NCBI RefSeq assembly: GCF_964355755.1
Contig: NC_092676.1
Span: 16,472,288-16,536,287, forward strand
Length of the DNA stretch: 64,000 nt
Reading direction: 5' to 3'
Origin: Antedon mediterranea
Lineage: Eukaryota; Echinodermata; Crinoidea; Comatulida; Antedonidae
Shown: piece by piece, positions 59,732-64,000 of the stretch
Layout: every line of letters begins with the position of its first letter
How positions within the stretch are numbered: the first letter of the stretch is position 1
The notes under the pieces: model-generated
What the model was told of the DNA's origin: nothing
Seen by the model: the letters and a program-made list of their open reading frames with translations, nothing else
The model's database searches: none
Made by a program: the position numbers and the translations under genes

Positions 59732-60129
59732 TCAATACGCTGTAGACATAATCTTCCCCACCACTCTTTCTTCATCGGGTTCAATATTTAATCTTTCCCG
59801 TTCTCCCACCACTCTTTCTTCTACTCTTCTTTCTTCTGAAATTAAATTTTCAAAATTACAGACGACTCCTTCTTTTCGTGCCAGTTCACGATTTTGTTTG
59901 TCTAATTTTCCTGAACAGTCTTTTTAGTTGTTTCTGAAGCAGCTGCTTGACTTTATCTTCCATCACAAACAAATTAATATGTGCTTGTGCCATTTTGTTC
60001 AAATAAATAAATAAATACCTGCAGTGATTCTAAGTTTACATCCTGCCGAAAAACGAATTCTGCTGTTAGCGACACTGTCAATCCTCATACTGTACAAGAA
60101 CTCGCACATCAAGTAAAACTGAAGTTTGT
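59732..60129 (-). CDS. tentative small coiled-coil protein, two coding exons plus 5'-UTR exon
   Basis: A 5'-UTR exon ends at 60554 (AATAAG|GTAAGTAAAT). The next acceptor has a strong TCTTCTTCTTTTACAG tract before 60129. Translation from the ATG at 60109 runs to 60019 (ACTGCAG|GTATTT), and a further exon from 59910 (TGTTCAG|GAAAA) keeps frame to a stop at 59732; 89 codons in all. The protein starts MCEFLYSMRIDSVANSRI. The second half is a charged helix (LDKQNRELARKEG, ISEERRVEERVVGERERLNI). The first two splice sites are good and the last acceptor is weak. No family recognised; it could be chance or a transposon fragment. Confidence 0.3.
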
Positions 60130-60554
60130 CTGTAAAAGAAGAAGACATTCACGGTGATAAAAAAAAATTAAATTGAATTTTAAAAACGTTTTTTCCTCAA
60201 ACTTAAAGTACTGTAAGAAGAAAAATGTAATAACGATGTATATTCAAAATTTTATATATCACGGTTTTTATATATTATTAAATATTACAATAAAAGAAAT
60301 AATTCTGAAAATCTGGCTTGTAGATTCCAAAATATAAGGCCTTAAACATCATCGAAAATGATCGTTTACCCAAAAATGGCGTAACAATTTTCCCCCTCAC
60401 TTTGCAGTTGTATGAACTAGGCCTTCTCCATTTTTCGGTAAAATAATTACATAAAATAACGTTTTTTAGTAAAATATTTTGTGTATTAAAATTGTAAAAT
60501 TCAATAAAATATGATATTAAAGGATTAGTAAATAAAAAATAATATTTACTTACC

Positions 60555-62780
60555 TTATTCGAATCATGTCAATACTCTATTAATAGTCCGGACTGAGAGA
60601 CGACGTGACTATCGTATATAAAAATATTATGGATTGCACTAAATTGTTACCTTTAAAGATTAAAAACAATTATTTAATAATATATAAATAAATTATTAAA
60701 TATTACTACTTTTCTTTGCCGTGTTGTTATGACAGTTCAAAGCAACAAAATTGGAATATGTCATTATATATTATTTATTTTCATTACACAATAATAAACC
60801 TAAAGACCGTAAACTTATGTAACTAGGACACCACCCTAATCACTACGCGAAATGTCCTAAAAGACGCATGCACTGGACGTTTCATAAAAATCACCGCCGG
60901 CGGCTCAACTTGTCGGCGGCCAACCGGTCATATGCCTAAACATGGTTCCGTAGATCCAGGTGGTTCAGTAGTAATTATCCATTAACTCCCGTACTGCACC
61001 GGAACATATACCACCTCACCCTCGATGTCCATATACACTTGTTCAAATGTTCAACAGAAACAAAAAGGGATTACCACAAAAGGCAGTGTCATACAGATCA
61101 TGTAAGTGAGTCTGAACATACCCAATTCCCTAATACCACTCACAATGTTTGTGTGGTACTACTGTACATGCACAATGTAATAACAATAACATTTTATGAA
61201 ACATACCTAGCCGGCCTGAACGGCGTTATCGAAAAAAAGGTTATAAGACAAGTGAATAGTCTATCGTCACGTCTTCTCGCCAACGATGGAGAGAGAGAAG
61301 CAAGTAGGCCTAACCCAGAACCAAAGATACTATATAGATCTTTGCCGCCCAGAACTTCAGATGCGAAGTACCGGTCACAAACAAACGCTAATGACATCTA
61401 CCTCCGCAGAATTTCTCGGCTGGTATAAAACGTCTTAAAACAATAACGTTATACATTGCTATGCTAACACCCTAATTAATATCTATTTACAATGAAACTC
61501 TATCACCAAAACACTATCAAAAACTTTATGATTAATTAGTACCACTTTATTGTTATGAAATTAAGTATTGTAAAAATAGAGAAACCTGGAAGGGTCACAC
61601 TTTGTAAATATTGTTGAAATAAAACAAAAATAGTATTCTAAATCGTTCCGTATTATCATACAAAAGATTAGTGAATTAAAAATAGGGTTGTATACAATGT
61701 TTCCACAAAAATGAATACAGCTCATGCATGATTGCACAGAGGAAGCCGGTACTTCCTCTTGATGAATTATTATAACATAGACCTAAAATTCATATAACAT
61801 TTTGGTCAGCGCAACTCGCCTTTTTACTAAGGCCTCTGTAAATAGTTAGTCGGCTTGTCTTTCAAGTGAGAACATACTTCGTGTAAATATCCTACACACT
61901 GCACAAGTTGTAAACTGATGTCCATTTTCAATCAAAGAGAATCGGCTGTAAAGGAAACAGCTGTATTAACTTAAGGGAACATCAATAAATGCATCAGATG
62001 GAACACTCAAGTGAAGGAACATTAAACTGATAAGGCCTAGACCTTAAACGACATCGTTGACCTGTGAGTAATAATAATATAATAATAATGATAATGATGA
62101 TGATGATGATGATACTGATAACTAGAATTTGTCCTATGCCATCCTATGATCTGATGCTCATGCTTAGTCTTGAGTTGTGCCTATTATGTGTCATAGAATA
62201 TGTACAGTATACTGTGTAACGGAGCAAACGCTACGTTAATAGGACAGGAGACCACACTCCTTTGGGTTAAAAACAAGGATTATGAATTACACAGAAAACA
62301 TAAGTTGCAAGTTGTCTTTCCATTTATTTCTCACAATACTGAACCACATTTACCCAGCAAGCTGCCAGGTAATTCAAAGTAGTCCTACAATTAAACATGT
62401 TAACACGCTAAAGAACATAGGTAACTAAAAAAACGCCTTCACGGCAAACAACAGGCTATATACCGTTGTTCACCTGTGCGTGTAATTGTTATTTAAATTA
62501 GAATATCGTTCAGAATACAGCTACGGTTACGTAAATACTGAGCTGTAGATATGAATTCATGTACACATTTGACTAGTCTGGGTTCCAGACGGAGTTTTGT
62601 CTTAATTTTAGTAAAAAGATAAATATTTTGGCACATATGGCGTTTCATACGTATACTACTTGATTTTGGATCCTCCGTCTGGGGAAACGAGGTATATTCA
62701 GAGCGTCATTTCGACGATCGAGCATTCTCTACTTCTACGGAGCGCCATTTATGCCTTTATTTACTTCCGAATTAGAAATA
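60555..62780. other. non-coding stretch before the satellite array
   Basis: An open frame at 61039-61428 has no family motif and biased composition, so I do not call it a gene. A small GCCGGCGGC...GTCGGCGGC inverted motif is at 60896-60920. A (GAT)n microsatellite is at about 62085-62115. Confidence 0.5.
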
Positions 62781-62784
62781 GTAC

Positions 62785-64000
62785 TACGGTAACTGCTCCA
62801 GTGGACCAAATTTAGCACCGGTGGAGCACAGTGATATAAAATAGAAATAAGTCACTGAATGTTAATATCTTTTCGTATGTTAATAACACTGTGCTCAAGT
62901 GGACCCAATTTGGAGCCAGGGGAGCACAATGATATAAAATAGAAATAAATCACTGAATTTTAATATCTTTTCGTATGTTAATACACTGTGTTCAAGTGGA
63001 CCCAATTTGGAGCCAGGAGAGCAGTGATATAAAATAGAAATAAGTCAATGATTTTTAGTATCTTTTCGTATGTTAATACACTGTACTCAAGTGGACCGAA
63101 TTTGGCGCCAGTGGAGCACAGTGATATAAAATAGAAAAAAGTCACTGAATTTTAATATCTTTTCGTATGTTAAAACAGTGTGCTCAAGTGGACCCAATTT
63201 GGAGCCAGGGGAGCACAGTGATATAAAATAGAAAAAAGTCACTGAATTTTAATATCTTTTCGTATGTTAATAACACTGTGCTCAAGTGGACCCAATTTGG
63301 AGCCAGGGGAGCACAATGATATAAAATAGAAATAAATCTCTGAATTTTAATATCTTTTCGTATGTTAATACACTGTGTTCAAGTGGACCCAATTTGGAGC
63401 CAGGAGAGCAGTGATATAAAATAGAAATAAGTCAATGATTTTTAGTATCTTTTCGTATGTTAATACACTGTACTCAAGTGGACCGAATTTGGCGCCAGTG
63501 GAGCACAGTAATATAAAATAGAAAAAAGTCACTGAATTTTAATATCTTTTCGTATGTTAATACACTGTGCTCAAGTGGACCCAATTTGGAGCCAAGGGAG
63601 CACAGTGATATAAAATAGAAAAAAGTCACTGAATTTTAATATCTTTTTGTATGTTAATACACTGTGCTCAAGTGGACCCAATTTGGAGCCAGGGGAGCAC
63701 AGTGATATAAAATAGAAATAAGTCACTGAATGTTAATATCTTTTCGTATTTTAATACACTGTGCTCAAGTGGACCTAATTTGGCGCCAGTGGAGCACAGT
63801 GATATAAATCGAAATAAGTCACTGAATTTTAATATCTTTTCGTATGTTAATACACTGTGCTCACGTGGACCCAATTTGGCGCGCGCGCCAGTGAGCACAC
63901 AGTGATATAAAATAGAAATAAGTCACTAATTTTAATATCTGTTCGTATGTAAATACACTGTGCTCAAGTGGACCCAATTTGGAGCCAGGGGAGCTCAATA
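62785..64000. repeat. ~97-bp satellite array, runs off the window end
   Basis: About 12-13 copies of a unit containing CAAGTGGACCCAATTTGGAG, CCAGGGGAGCACAGTGATAT, AAATAGAAATAAGTCACTG and TTAATATCTTTTCGTATGTT. Starts of CAAGTGGAC are 94-102 bp apart (62896, 62993, 63088, 63184, 63283, 63380, 63474, 63572, 63669, 63766, 63862, 63964). Variant types (GAGCACAATG, AGGAGAGCAGTG, GGACCGAATTTGGCGCC) repeat in order every four units, about 387 bp. The left edge is a diverged unit (GTGGACCAAATTTAGCACCG). Confidence 0.95.

Noticed and set aside
61039-61428. 129-codon frame
   Set aside because: No recognisable domain, and biased composition without splice support; kept as non-coding pending transcripts.

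Overview
The window is AT-rich animal nuclear DNA: genes split by GT-AG introns, AATAAA poly(A) signals, and many DNA transposons, Penelope-like and non-LTR retroelement pieces and satellite arrays. A multi-domain TIAM Rac exchange factor together with a MEI4 meiosis gene points to a metazoan. The compact introns, the Penelope-like and Helentron-like elements and the abundance of TAGGCCTA-type motifs suggest a marine invertebrate; an echinoderm-like deuterostome is my guess, not something the sequence proves.

Region 1-4.6 kb is non-coding and holds a complete-looking Helentron-type element (1891-3715) carrying an 85-bp minisatellite. Region 4.66-32.1 kb (+) is one large gene, a TIAM1/TIAM2/Still life-family Rac GEF. 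I could follow 23 coding exons whose phases agree at every junction, giving 1588 in-window codons plus a stop. The order is Ser-rich N-terminal region, PHn, coiled-coil/extension, Ras-binding domain, PDZ, DH, PHc, C-terminal tail. The true N-terminus lies upstream. Its introns carry a near-perfect 1.22-kb palindrome made of two 5'-truncated Penelope-like elements joined head to head, LINE remnants and several short MITE-like repeats.

Region 35.3-36.5 kb (-) is a three-exon MEI4 orthologue (341 codons), the meiotic double-strand-break factor. A 306-bp inverted-repeat element sits just upstream of it. Region 39.2-42.0 kb (+) is a two-coding-exon protein kinase-like gene whose HRD catalytic triad reads HNN, so it is a predicted pseudokinase; its N-terminus is built of repeated Cys-Gln and SVQT motifs. 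Region 42-47 kb is a graveyard of SINE-like, MITE and LINE fragments. Region 47.4-48.9 kb (-) is a small unrecognised gene (138 codons) with a TATA box and a probable 5'-UTR intron.

Region 49.3-58.8 kb is a nest of mobile elements: a fold-back transposon with a 10-bp target duplication, a Harbinger-like MITE, two 5'-truncated LINEs, a 1.3-kb terminal-inverted-repeat transposon with a 7-bp target duplication, and a ~31-bp-unit minisatellite. Two diverged copies of one host repeat in this region act as each other's empty sites. Region 59.7-60.6 kb (-) may contain a small, tentative coiled-coil gene. The window ends inside a ~97-bp satellite array with a four-unit higher-order period. The genes are not an operon; nothing links their functions except neighbourhood.
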